A stretch of 64,000 nucleotides of DNA from Microbacterium lacus (GTDB lineage Bacteria; Actinomycetota; Actinomycetes; Actinomycetales; Microbacteriaceae), in assembly GCF_039531105.1 (NCBI RefSeq), contig NZ_BAAAPK010000001.1:2170001-2234000 (forward strand), in the 5' to 3' direction. Shown in pieces: positions 44,600 to 53,322 of the stretch. Under the pieces are notes generated by a model, which did not search any database, was not told the DNA's origin, and saw nothing but the letters and a program-made list of their open reading frames with translations. Each line of letters begins with the position of its first letter. Position 1 is the first letter of the stretch. The position numbers and the translations under genes were made by a program.

Positions 44600-45160
44600 A
44601 TGAGCGACACCGACGAGGTCGTCCTCCTTGACGACGAAGGACGGGCGATCGGCACCGCGCCCAAGTCGAGCGTCCACGGCACGGACACCGCACTGCACCT
44701 GGCCTTCTCGTGCCACGTCCTCAACGAGGACGGCAAGGTCCTCGTGACACGTCGGGCGCTCAGCAAGACGACGTGGCCGGGCGTGTGGAGCAACTCCTTC
44801 TGCGGGCACCCGCGTCCCGCCGAGCCGGTGCTCAGCGCCGTCCACCGTCGCGCGGAGTTCGAGCTCGGCATCACCCTCACCGACATCGAGCTCGCCCTGC
44901 CGCTGTTCCGGTATCGCGCGGTGGACACGTCCGGCATCGTCGAGTACGAGGTCTGCCCGGTCTACACCGCGCGCACGACGGACGAGCCCGTCCTGAACCC
45001 GCTGGAAGTCGTCGATGCGATGTGGGTCGACCCCGTCGATCTGGGCACCTCCCTCGCCGCCACCCCGTGGGCGTTCAGCCCCTGGCTCGTGCTGCAGGCC
45101 GAGCAGCTGCACCTGTTCGACTCCGGCAGGCCGGCGCTCCAGCGACGACAGGCGTCATGA
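44600..45160 (+). CDS. idi: Isopentenyl-diphosphate delta-isomerase, type I
   Basis: Interconverts isopentenyl and dimethylallyl diphosphate, supplying the carotenoid pathway. The 186-residue Nudix-fold protein has TALHLAFSCHVLNEDGKVLVT in two parts, TKWPGVW-like TTWPGVWSNSFCGHPRP with the catalytic cysteine, and the Nudix-region AVHRRAEFELGI. IEYEVCPVY carries the second catalytic area (glutamates). ATG 44600 has GAGGAGG at ideal spacing. First gene of the crt operon; its stop overlaps crtE. Confidence 0.95.
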   Translation: MSDTDEVVLLDDEGRAIGTAPKSSVHGTDTALHLAFSCHVLNEDGKVLVTRRALSKTTWPGVWSNSFCGHPRPAEPVLSAVHRRAEFELGITLTDIELALPLFRYRAVDTSGIVEYEVCPVYTARTTDEPVLNPLEVVDAMWVDPVDLGTSLAATPWAFSPWLVLQAEQLHLFDSGRPALQRRQAS

Positions 45161-46212
45161 TCCCTCCCTCCACCCGCACGGCCATCGACGACGCGATCGA
45201 TGGGTCGTTGCGGCGGATCCGCGGGCGCGCGAACGAGCTGGGCGGCGGATTCAGCGATCTGGGCGATGCTGTCACCCGCGCGACCTCCGGAGGCAAGCGA
45301 CTGCGTCCCGCCCTCGTCGCGGCGTCGTTCTCGGCGTTCGGCGGATCAGAGGACGACACCGACGCGGTGTACGCGGTCGCCGCAGCGTTCGAGCTGCTGC
45401 ATACGGCGTTCGTCGTGCACGATGACGTGATCGATCACGACACCGTGCGGCGCGGCATCCCGAATGTGGGTGGTGAGTTCCGAGACCGTGCCCGCCGCCG
45501 CGGCGCCGATGAGCAGGGCTCCGTGGTTCTCGGCGATGCTGCGGCGATCCTCGCGGGCGACCTGCTGCTGCACGAGGCGTCGCGCCTGATCGCGCTCGCG
45601 GACGTCCCGGCGCCGGTACGCGCCGGCCTGTTCGGCCTCCTCGATGACGCGATCTACGTCTCCGCCGCCGGCGAGCTCGCCGACGTCGAGAACGCCGTGA
45701 CGCCCGACTACGCCGAGGCGGAGGCGATCTTCGACGCCACCTTCAACAAGACGGCGGTGTACTCGTTCAGCGCGCCGCTGTGCGCGGGTGCTCTGCTGGC
45801 CGGCGCGACGCCTGACGCGATCGCGGCGTTGGATGCCGAAGGCGGACGACTGGGGCTGGCCTTCCAGCTCGTCGACGACCTGATCGGCGCGTTCGGCTCG
45901 GCCGCACAGGCGGGGCGCGACGAAGGCGGCGACCTCCGCGAATCCAAGCGCACGCCGCTGATCGCCCTGGCCCGGGAGTCCACCACGTGGTCGCGTGTGA
46001 ACGATGCGCTCGCCATCGCCCACACCGGGCCGATCGCGGTGCGTGAGGCGCAGCGGGCGCTCGAAGAGAGCGGCGCCCGGGCGAGCCTGCGTTCCCTGAT
46101 CGACGATACGCTCGGGAGTGTGCGCAGCGCCGTGGAGGATCCCTCCTTCCCCACCTGCGCCCGCCCCTTGATCCAGGGGCTGGCCGACCGCATCGAGGAG
46201 CGCATTCCGTGA
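45157..46212 (+). CDS. crtE: Geranylgeranyl diphosphate synthase
   Basis: Extends farnesyl or shorter diphosphates to C20 GGPP. The 351-residue protein has GGKRLRPALV, the first aspartate motif DDVID at 89-93 in VVHDDVIDHDTVRRG, and a second aspartate region LVDDLIGAFG. In the latter the final aspartate of D-D-x-x-D is replaced by glycine, as in several actinobacterial IdsA/CrtE proteins. ATG 45157 overlaps the idi stop (ATGA). Its product feeds CrtB. Confidence 0.92.
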   Translation: MIPPSTRTAIDDAIDGSLRRIRGRANELGGGFSDLGDAVTRATSGGKRLRPALVAASFSAFGGSEDDTDAVYAVAAAFELLHTAFVVHDDVIDHDTVRRGIPNVGGEFRDRARRRGADEQGSVVLGDAAAILAGDLLLHEASRLIALADVPAPVRAGLFGLLDDAIYVSAAGELADVENAVTPDYAEAEAIFDATFNKTAVYSFSAPLCAGALLAGATPDAIAALDAEGGRLGLAFQLVDDLIGAFGSAAQAGRDEGGDLRESKRTPLIALARESTTWSRVNDALAIAHTGPIAVREAQRALEESGARASLRSLIDDTLGSVRSAVEDPSFPTCARPLIQGLADRIEERIP

Positions 46213-47093
46213 GTCACGAGCCGACGGGGCTCGCCCTGTACGACAGGACAGCACAGGATGCCGCCGCCGCGGTGATTGCGGCGTACTCGACCTCGTTCGG
46301 CCTGGCGACGCGCCTTCTGGGACCGCGTCCGCGCCCGCACGTGCGCAACATCTACGCGCTGGTCCGCGTCGCGGATGAGATCGTGGACGGTCCCGCCGCG
46401 GAGGCGGGATTGGACGCCGCCGCGGAGCGCGCCGTGCTGGACGCGCTGGAAGAGGAGACGCTCGCGGCGATCGAGCGCGGTTTCAGTTCCAATCTCATCG
46501 TCCACGCGTTCGCGCGCACCGCGCGGGAGTGCGGCATCGGCGCCGACCTCACCGGCCCCTTCTTCGCTTCGATGCGCACGGACCTGCAGACCGCACACCA
46601 CGATTCCGCCTCGCACGACGACTACGTGTACGGGTCCGCCGAGGTGGTGGGGCTCATGTGTCTGCAGGTGTTCGTGAACGCCGGCGCGCCGCGTCCGATC
46701 CCGGCTTCCGCGGAACTCGTCGACGGCGCGCGGCGCCTCGGTTCCGCGTTCCAGGATGTGAATTTCCTCCGCGACCAGCACCACGACGAAGACGCACTCG
46801 GACGCGACTACCTCGGGCTCGCCGAGGGGGGCCGGCGCCGGATCGAGGTCCTCGACCGCATCGATGCCGATCTCGCGGCCGCCGCGGCCGTCGTGCCTCA
46901 GCTGCCCGCCGACTGCCGCCGCGCCGTGACGGCGGCGCACGACCTGTTCGCGGCACTCTCCGAGCGCCTGCGGCGCGACGAGAACCCGACGCAGCGCGTG
47001 CGCGTGCCCGATCCGGTCAAGGCGACCCTGGCCGCGCGCGCACTTCTGGGCTTCCCGCCGCGCCGGCCGAGCGGCGCGGGCGTCCGCACATGA
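46209..47093 (+). CDS. crtB: Phytoene synthase
   Basis: Condenses two GGPP into phytoene, the first committed carotenoid step. 294 residues with YSTSFGLATRLLGPR, YALVRVADEIVDG (first aspartate-rich site) and GSAFQDVNFLRDQHHDED, where the last carries the second aspartate site in a slightly altered form. GTG 46209 overlaps the crtE stop (GTGA). The stop overlaps the crtI ATG. Confidence 0.93.
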   Translation: MSHEPTGLALYDRTAQDAAAAVIAAYSTSFGLATRLLGPRPRPHVRNIYALVRVADEIVDGPAAEAGLDAAAERAVLDALEEETLAAIERGFSSNLIVHAFARTARECGIGADLTGPFFASMRTDLQTAHHDSASHDDYVYGSAEVVGLMCLQVFVNAGAPRPIPASAELVDGARRLGSAFQDVNFLRDQHHDEDALGRDYLGLAEGGRRRIEVLDRIDADLAAAAAVVPQLPADCRRAVTAAHDLFAALSERLRRDENPTQRVRVPDPVKATLAARALLGFPPRRPSGAGVRT

Positions 47094-48691
47094 CCACGCA
47101 CCCACCGACCGCAGAGGACCGAGAAATGGCAGAGCAGGACAAGGGCACCGCTGTCGTGATCGGCGGCGGCATCGCGGGACTGGCCACAGCCGCCCTCCTG
47201 AGCGCCGAGGGGTGGACGGTCACCGTCCTCGAAGCCCGCGACCAACTCGGCGGACGAGCGGGATCCTGGGAGCACGAGGGCTTCCGCTTCGACACCGGTC
47301 CGAGCTGGTACCTGATGCCGGAGGTCTTCGACCACTTCTTCCGGATGCTGGGCACGAGCGCCGCGGACGAGCTCGACCTCGTTCGCTTGGACCCCGCCTA
47401 TCGCGTGTACACCGATCCGTCGATGAGCGCGGACGCGCCGATAGACGTGCGGACGGGGCGCGCCGAGGCGACGGCCCTCTTCGAGAGCATCGAGCCCGGC
47501 GCGGGTGCGAAGCTGGACGCCTATCTCGACTCCGCCGCGGACGCGTACGAGCTGTCCGTCTCGCGCTTCCTGTACGACACGTACGAGACCACGGCGGGGC
47601 TGCGCGATCCGCAACTGCTCAAGCGAGCCGGGCAACTCGCGCCGCTGCTGACCAAAACGCTCGCGGGATATGTCGACAAGCGCTTCACCGACCAGCGACT
47701 GCGGCAGATCCTCGAGTATCCCGCCGTGTTCCTCGGCGGCTCACCGTACGGCGTCCCGAGCCTTTACCACCTGATGAGCCACCTCGATCTCGACGACGGC
47801 GTGCTGTACCCGCGCGGGGGGTTCGTCGAGGTCATCCGCGCGGTGGAGCGGCTCGCGCGCGCACACGGGGCGACCATTCGCACCGGCGCCGAGGTGATGG
47901 AGATCACGACGACGGATGCCGTCGCCACGGGCGTCCGCCTCTCGGACGGCACCCGCATCCCCGCCGACCTCGTCGTCTCCACGGCCGACCTGCACCACAC
48001 CGAGACGACGCTGCTGCCGCCGGAGCTGCAGACCTATCCACAGAAGTGGTGGGACAAGCGGGTCCCCAGTCCGGGCGCGCTGCTGCTGCTGCTGGGAGTG
48101 GAGGGTGAGCTCCCCCAGCTCGCACATCACACCCTGCTGTTCGCAAGCAAGTGGCGCGAGAACTTCGAGGACATCTTCGACGCCCCGACCCGGATCTCCG
48201 ATCCCGCGTCGCTGTACATCTGCCGTCCGAGCGCGACGGACGACGACGTCGCTCCCGCGGGCAGCGAGAACCTCTTCGTCCTCGTGCCGGTCCCCGCCGA
48301 TCCCGGTATCGGGCACGGCGGCGTCGACGGTGACGGCGACCCGGCCGTGGAGACCGCGGCAGATCACGTCATCCAGCAGATCTCCCAGTGGTGCGGCATC
48401 CCGGATCTGGCCGAGCGCATCACCGTGCGTCGGACGATCGCCCCCGGGGATTTCGAGACCGATCTGCACTCATGGCGCGGCAACTCGCTCGGGCTCGCGC
48501 ACACGCTCGGACAGAGCGCGGTCTTCCGCCCGCGCAATGCGTCCAGGAAGGTCCGCAACCTCTCCTACGCGGGCACGTCCGCGCTGCCCGGCATCGGCCT
48601 GCCGATGTGCCTGATCTCAGCCGAACTCGTGCTGAAGCGCCTTCGCGGCGATCGCTCCCCCGGTCCCCTCGCCGAGCCTGCCCGGGTCTGA
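47090..48691 (+). CDS. crtI: Phytoene desaturase
   Basis: FAD-dependent desaturase converting phytoene to lycopene. The 533-residue protein carries the dinucleotide motif VVIGGGIAGLATAALL (GGGIAGL at 25-31), LEARDQLGGRAGSWEHEGF, and the C-terminal FAD signature ALPGIGLPMCLISAELV. ATG 47090 overlaps the crtB stop (ATGA); an internal ATG at 47126 with an AGAGGA site would remove 12 residues and is a possible alternative. Followed by crtYe at 1 bp. Confidence 0.93.
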   Translation: MTTHPPTAEDREMAEQDKGTAVVIGGGIAGLATAALLSAEGWTVTVLEARDQLGGRAGSWEHEGFRFDTGPSWYLMPEVFDHFFRMLGTSAADELDLVRLDPAYRVYTDPSMSADAPIDVRTGRAEATALFESIEPGAGAKLDAYLDSAADAYELSVSRFLYDTYETTAGLRDPQLLKRAGQLAPLLTKTLAGYVDKRFTDQRLRQILEYPAVFLGGSPYGVPSLYHLMSHLDLDDGVLYPRGGFVEVIRAVERLARAHGATIRTGAEVMEITTTDAVATGVRLSDGTRIPADLVVSTADLHHTETTLLPPELQTYPQKWWDKRVPSPGALLLLLGVEGELPQLAHHTLLFASKWRENFEDIFDAPTRISDPASLYICRPSATDDDVAPAGSENLFVLVPVPADPGIGHGGVDGDGDPAVETAADHVIQQISQWCGIPDLAERITVRRTIAPGDFETDLHSWRGNSLGLAHTLGQSAVFRPRNASRKVRNLSYAGTSALPGIGLPMCLISAELVLKRLRGDRSPGPLAEPARV

Positions 48692-48692
48692 C

Positions 48693-49058
48693 GTGCCCGG
48701 ACTGTACCTGCTCGCGATCCTGATCTCCGCCGCCGGCATCGCGACACTCGACGCACGCTTCCGGCTCGCGCTGTGGGCCTCCCCCGGCCGGACACTCGCC
48801 GCCGTCGGCGTCGGCGTCGCCTTCTTCCTCGCCTGGGATGCCGTCGGTATCGTCACCGGCGTGTTCCTCAAGGGCGACAGCCCCTACTTCACCGGGATCG
48901 ACATCGCCCCGGAGCTGCCCCTCGAGGAGCTCTTCTTCCTCACCTTCCTGTGCTACCTCGGGCTGGTCGCGTGGGCGGCGGGAATGCGCGTGCTCGCGCG
49001 CCGGGCGACGCAGCCCGGCACCGACGCGCCTCCGTCGCAGGGTGGTGAGTCGTCGTGA
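48693..49058 (+). CDS. crtYe: Lycopene cyclase subunit, CrtYe/YcarR type
   Basis: 121-residue membrane protein forming one half of a heterodimeric C50 carotenoid cyclase. It has three hydrophobic segments and the diagnostic PELPLEELFFLTFLCYLGLV, the conserved P-x-E-E-x-x-[FW]-[FY] motif of lycopene cyclase domains. GTG 48693 is one base after the crtI stop. The stop overlaps the crtYf GTG. Which C50 ring type is formed is not decided by the sequence. Confidence 0.88.
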   Translation: MPGLYLLAILISAAGIATLDARFRLALWASPGRTLAAVGVGVAFFLAWDAVGIVTGVFLKGDSPYFTGIDIAPELPLEELFFLTFLCYLGLVAWAAGMRVLARRATQPGTDAPPSQGGESS

Positions 49059-49372
49059 CCTATTCCCTGATCGTCATCCCGTTCGTCGTCGTGACGGTGA
49101 TCGTCACCCTCGCCACGCTCCGCCGGCCGGCGTTCGGCCGTCGCATGGCGGCATCGGCGATCTCGGCGGCCGTGCTCCTCGTGCTCACCGCCGTGTTCGA
49201 CAACGCCATGATCGCGGCCGGGCTCGTCGTGTATCCGGAGGAGCATCTGAGCGGATTGCGCATCGGCTTGGCACCTTTGGAAGACTTCTCGTATCCGCTG
49301 TGCGCGGCGTTCCTGGTTCCGGCCGTATACACGCTGCTCACACGGAAGACCCCCGAGGAGAGACACGCATGA
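49055..49372 (+). CDS. crtYf: Lycopene cyclase subunit, CrtYf type
   Basis: 105-residue second cyclase subunit with three hydrophobic segments. The motif GLAPLEDFSYPLCAAFLVP is the counterpart of the P-x-E-[DE] motif in the partner. GTG 49055 overlaps the crtYe stop and the stop overlaps the next ATG, so both subunits and the elongase are translationally linked. Works with CrtYe on the product of the elongase. Confidence 0.88.
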   Translation: MTYSLIVIPFVVVTVIVTLATLRRPAFGRRMAASAISAAVLLVLTAVFDNAMIAAGLVVYPEEHLSGLRIGLAPLEDFSYPLCAAFLVPAVYTLLTRKTPEERHA

Positions 49373-50265
49373 GCCAGTCGCGCACCCCCCTGCGGGTGAG
49401 CACGATCATCGGTCAGCTGTTCGTGGCCTCGCGTCCGGTGAGCTGGGTCAACACGGCGTATCCGTTCGCCGCCGCGTACCTTCTGGCGACGCGTCAGATC
49501 GACGCCACCCTGATCATCGGTGCGATCTTCTTCCTCATCCCCTACAACCTCGCGATGTACGGGATCAACGACGTCTTCGACTACGAGACCGACCTGCGCA
49601 ATCCGCGCAAGGGCGGTGCCCACGGGGCGGTCCTGGACCGGAGGATGCATCGCATCACGCTGTGGGCGGCGACCGTGTCGTGCCTGCCGTTCGTGGTGTA
49701 CCTGCTGATCGTCGGCTCGCCGGCCTCCTGGATCGTGCTGGCGGCGAGCCTGTTCTTCGTCGTCTTCTACAGTGCCCCTCCACTGCGGCTGAAGGAGGTC
49801 CCGTTCGCGGACTCGGTGACCTCCAGCATCCACTTCTTCTCCCCCGCCGTGTACGGGCTGGTGCTCGCCGGTGTCGCCTGGACGTGGCAGCTTGCGGCGG
49901 TGATCGTCGCTTTCGCGCTCTGGGGGGTCGCCTCCCATGCGTTCGGTGCCGTCCAGGACGTCGTCGCGGACAGGGAAGCGGGGATCTCGTCGATCGCGAC
50001 GGTCCGCGGAGCGCGCTGGACGGTGTGGTTCGCACTGGTCTGCTACGCGGCCGCGGGCGTCATGATGCTCACGACCGCGTGGCCGGGACCCCTCGCCGCG
50101 CTCGTGCCGTTGCTGTACATCGCGACCGTCTGGCCCTACCGCTCGATCACCGACGACACGGCGGAGACCGCGACGAAGGGGTGGGGTCGGTTCCTCTGGG
50201 TCAACCAGATCGCCGGATTCGTCGTGACGCTGCTGATCATCTGGTACGCGCTGCTCACGGCGTAA
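49369..50265 (+). CDS. crtEb: Lycopene elongase / UbiA-family prenyltransferase
   Basis: 298-residue UbiA-type membrane prenyltransferase that adds C5 units to lycopene. The first aspartate motif is MYGINDVFDYETDLRNPRKGG (with N-D-x-x-D-x-x-x-D), the second GAVQDVVADREAGISSIAT. About eight hydrophobic segments are visible. ATG 49369 overlaps the crtYf stop. Its presence after crtYe/Yf argues for a C50 carotenoid of the decaprenoxanthin or sarcinaxanthin class. Last gene of the operon. Confidence 0.9.
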   Translation: MSQSRTPLRVSTIIGQLFVASRPVSWVNTAYPFAAAYLLATRQIDATLIIGAIFFLIPYNLAMYGINDVFDYETDLRNPRKGGAHGAVLDRRMHRITLWAATVSCLPFVVYLLIVGSPASWIVLAASLFFVVFYSAPPLRLKEVPFADSVTSSIHFFSPAVYGLVLAGVAWTWQLAAVIVAFALWGVASHAFGAVQDVVADREAGISSIATVRGARWTVWFALVCYAAAGVMMLTTAWPGPLAALVPLLYIATVWPYRSITDDTAETATKGWGRFLWVNQIAGFVVTLLIIWYALLTA

Positions 50266-50282
50266 GGCGTCTGGACAGCGAA

Positions 50283-50314
50283 GAAGGCCCCGCACCGATC
50301 GGTGCGGGGCCTTC
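50283..50314. terminator. Perfect 32-bp palindromic terminator between crtEb and the UPF0182 gene
   Basis: The left half GAAGGCCCCGCACCGA (50283-50298) is exactly complementary to the right half, giving a 16-bp symmetric stem that would fold with a tetraloop. It lies 17 bp after the crtEb stop and 14 bp after the minus-strand gene end at 50329, so it can serve both convergent units. Confidence 0.85.
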
Positions 50315-50328
50315 GTCTCATGCGGCCG

Positions 50329-53235
50329 TTACTGCTCGCCGAGGGCGAGGAGCGCCTCGACCGCCGCGGTCAGGCGCTTGTCCGCCTCCGCGAACGCGGT
50401 CAGGTCACCGGCCTGCAGCGCCGCCTGTCGGTCCAGGATCGCCTGTCGAGCCTCCTCCAGCGCTGCCTGGTAGTCATCGGTCGGCGGCGTCGTGGGCTGC
50501 GGATCCGTCGTCTCACCCGGAGTCGGCGTCTCGGTCGGCGACGGCGTGGCGGGCACGTCGGTGTCGCCGGCATCCGCTCCCGAGTCACCGCCGAACAGCG
50601 CGTCCAGCGCCTCGTTCAGCGTGTCCTCGAAGGCGACCTCGTTGCCGAAGGCCACGAGCACCTTCTGCAGCTGCGGAAGCTGCGTCCCGCTGGAGGCCTG
50701 CACGAAGACCGGCTGGACGTAGAGCAGTCCGCCGCCGACGGGAAGAGTCAGCAGGTTCCCGTTGATCACTTCGGACTGACCCTGCTTCAGCAGGTTGATC
50801 TGCGACGAGATCAACGGGTCCGAATTGAAGGTGTTCTGCACCTGACCGGGGCCGGGGATCGTGGTGTCGGCATCCACCACGAGCATGCGGAGCTTGCCGT
50901 AGTCCTCACCCTTCACGCCCGCCTCGCTGCCCGCATTCGAATCGACGGCGAGATACCCCATCAACACGTTGCGGGATGCCGTCCCCTCGGATGCCGGGAT
51001 GAAGCTCGTGAACATCGAGTACGTCGGCTCGTCCTGTCCGGGCATTTGCATCGTGAGGTAGTACGGCGGCTGCAGGACGGTGTCCTGCTGCGGGTCGTTC
51101 GGCGTCTGCCACGCGTTGTCGCGCTGGTAGAAGGACTGCGCGTCATCGACGTGGTAGACGCCCAGCGCGTAGCGCTGCACCTTGAACAGGTCGGTCGGGT
51201 AGCGGACGTGGCTCATCAGGTCGCCGGACATCTCGCTGATCGGCTTCACCGTCGACGGGTACACGTTCTGCCACGCCTGCAGAATCGGGTCCTCGTCGTC
51301 CCACGCGTACAGCGTCACCTTGCCGTCGTACGCGTCGACCGTGGCCTTCACGGAATTGCGGATGTAGTTGATGTTGTCCAGGGCGAAGCGCTGTGCCGTC
51401 GTCGTCGAGTCCGAGATCGCCTGTTGCAGGCTCACCGTCGTCGAGTACGGGTAGTTCGAGCTCAGCGTGTAGCCGTCGATGATCCAGACGATGCGACCGT
51501 CCACGACGCTCGGGTACGGGTCGCCGTCCAGAGTCAGGTAGGGGGCGGCCTTCTGCACGCGCAGGCTCGGGTCGCGGTCGTAGAGGATCTGCGATTCCTC
51601 GTTCACGTTGTCCGAGAACAGGATCTGCTCGGACTGGAACTTCAGCGCGTAGATCAGGCGGTTGAAGACGCTGCCCACGCTCGGCCCGCCGTCGCCCGTG
51701 AACGTCGTCTTGGTCTCGCTCGAGCCCTCGTCCGTGCCGCGCGGGTAGTCGAGCTCGACCGGCGCGGTCCCTTCGGGCGCGCCCACGATCGAGTAGGTCG
51801 GCGAGAACTCGCCGAAGTACACGCGCGGTTCGAAGTTCTCCTGATCCGACAGGAAACCCGCCGCCGGGATGCCGCGCTCGAGGAACACCGGGTCGCCGTC
51901 GGTCGTGCGGTCGTTGCCCTTCGCGGCGACGACGCCGTAGCCGTGCGTGTAGACGAGCGTGGTGTTCTGCCACGACGCGGCCGCGCCGAGCTGGTCCATG
52001 TTCAGCTCACGGACCGATACGACCGTGTCCTGGGAGACCCCGTCGATCTCGTAGCGGTCGACGTCCAGCGGATCCGCGAACTGGTAGTAGCCGCGGAACT
52101 GCTCGAGCTGCCGAACGGTGGGGCTGATCACGGCGGGGTCCATGATGCGGATCTGCGCGGTCGTGGCGGCGTCTTCGCGCAGCGCGCCGGCCTCGGCATC
52201 CGTCGTCGCCTGGAAATCGCTCTTCTCCAGGTCGGCGATCCCGTACGCCTGCTGGGTCATGTCGATGCCGCGCTGGTAGAACTCTCCCTCGAGGGCGAAC
52301 TGGTTCGGTCGAACCTGGAAGGTGTTCACGACCCAGGGATAGCCCACGCCCACCACGATCGCGGAGACCACCAGGAGCGCGGTCGCGATGAGCGGGTAGC
52401 GCCAGCGGCCGATCACGGCTGTCACGAAGAAGAGGATCGCGACGATCACGGCCACGACGGAGAGGATCGTGAGCCCCGGGATGATCGCGTTCACCCCGGT
52501 GTACCCGGGCCCGGTGATGCGGTCGCCCGGCTCGACGAGGGTCTTGTACCGGTCCAGCCACAGGCTCGCGCCCTGAACGAGCAGGTACAGCCCGGCGATC
52601 ACGGCGAGCTGGATGCGCGCCGCCTTGGAGATGCGCAGCTCGCGCTGGCCGATCCGCACCGAACCGTACAGGTACGACACGAGCGCGGTCACCAGAAGAC
52701 TCACGAGCAGGACGGCCGAGACGAACCCGAGCAGCGCACTGTAGAAGGGCATCGCGAACAGGTAGAAACCGGTGTCCAGCTGGAACTGCGGGTCGGTCAC
52801 GCGCGTGGCGACACCGTTGAACCACAGCCACGTGGTCTCCCACTGCGCGGACGCGGCGAAGCCCGAGAAGAAGCCGAAGAAGACCGGGATGCCCCACATC
52901 GCGAGACGGCGAAGCGGCTCGACGACCTCCTGGTAGCGGTCCAGCTGCGAGCTGAGGCGCGCGTACACGGGTCGCAGGCGGTAGGCGAGCTGGATCGCGA
53001 GCCAGACCGGCACCGCCATCCCGAGGAAGCCGACCACGAACATCACGACCCGCGCGGTCCATTGCGTCAGCAGCACGGACTGGAAGCCCAGCTGTGCATA
53101 CCACTGCCAGTCGGCGTAAAGGTTGGCGAAGATGAAGAACGCCACGACGAGCGCGGCGATGATCGCCAGCGAAATCGCGATGACGCGTCGGGAGCGGGAA
53201 GGCGTGGCCGGTGTCGGCGCTGAGGTCGTGGTCAC
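50329..53235 (-). CDS. UPF0182 family large membrane protein
   Basis: 968 residues. Seven hydrophobic segments occupy about 18-320 (IAISLAIIAALVVAFFIFANL the first), followed by a very large extracytoplasmic part with FYQRGIDMTQQAYGI and many short conserved blocks characteristic of UPF0182 (TIGR-type actinobacterial family). The C-terminus includes an acidic Pro/Thr-rich spacer (TPSPTETPTPGETTDPQPTT) and a helical end. GTG 53235 follows TAGGAT by 6 nt. The role of the family is unknown. In mycobacteria the homologue (Rv3193c) also lies next to the PDZ protease. Confidence 0.93.
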   Translation of the reverse strand: MTTTSAPTPATPSRSRRVIAISLAIIAALVVAFFIFANLYADWQWYAQLGFQSVLLTQWTARVVMFVVGFLGMAVPVWLAIQLAYRLRPVYARLSSQLDRYQEVVEPLRRLAMWGIPVFFGFFSGFAASAQWETTWLWFNGVATRVTDPQFQLDTGFYLFAMPFYSALLGFVSAVLLVSLLVTALVSYLYGSVRIGQRELRISKAARIQLAVIAGLYLLVQGASLWLDRYKTLVEPGDRITGPGYTGVNAIIPGLTILSVVAVIVAILFFVTAVIGRWRYPLIATALLVVSAIVVGVGYPWVVNTFQVRPNQFALEGEFYQRGIDMTQQAYGIADLEKSDFQATTDAEAGALREDAATTAQIRIMDPAVISPTVRQLEQFRGYYQFADPLDVDRYEIDGVSQDTVVSVRELNMDQLGAAASWQNTTLVYTHGYGVVAAKGNDRTTDGDPVFLERGIPAAGFLSDQENFEPRVYFGEFSPTYSIVGAPEGTAPVELDYPRGTDEGSSETKTTFTGDGGPSVGSVFNRLIYALKFQSEQILFSDNVNEESQILYDRDPSLRVQKAAPYLTLDGDPYPSVVDGRIVWIIDGYTLSSNYPYSTTVSLQQAISDSTTTAQRFALDNINYIRNSVKATVDAYDGKVTLYAWDDEDPILQAWQNVYPSTVKPISEMSGDLMSHVRYPTDLFKVQRYALGVYHVDDAQSFYQRDNAWQTPNDPQQDTVLQPPYYLTMQMPGQDEPTYSMFTSFIPASEGTASRNVLMGYLAVDSNAGSEAGVKGEDYGKLRMLVVDADTTIPGPGQVQNTFNSDPLISSQINLLKQGQSEVINGNLLTLPVGGGLLYVQPVFVQASSGTQLPQLQKVLVAFGNEVAFEDTLNEALDALFGGDSGADAGDTDVPATPSPTETPTPGETTDPQPTTPPTDDYQAALEEARQAILDRQAALQAGDLTAFAEADKRLTAAVEALLALGEQ

Positions 53236-53322
53236 CCCTCAATCCTAGGCGGGCGGTTCTGGGCGTACGCCGTGGGATCGACCTACCGGCGCCGAGAGTT
53301 GCGCTGTGGGCGAATCCTCCGC

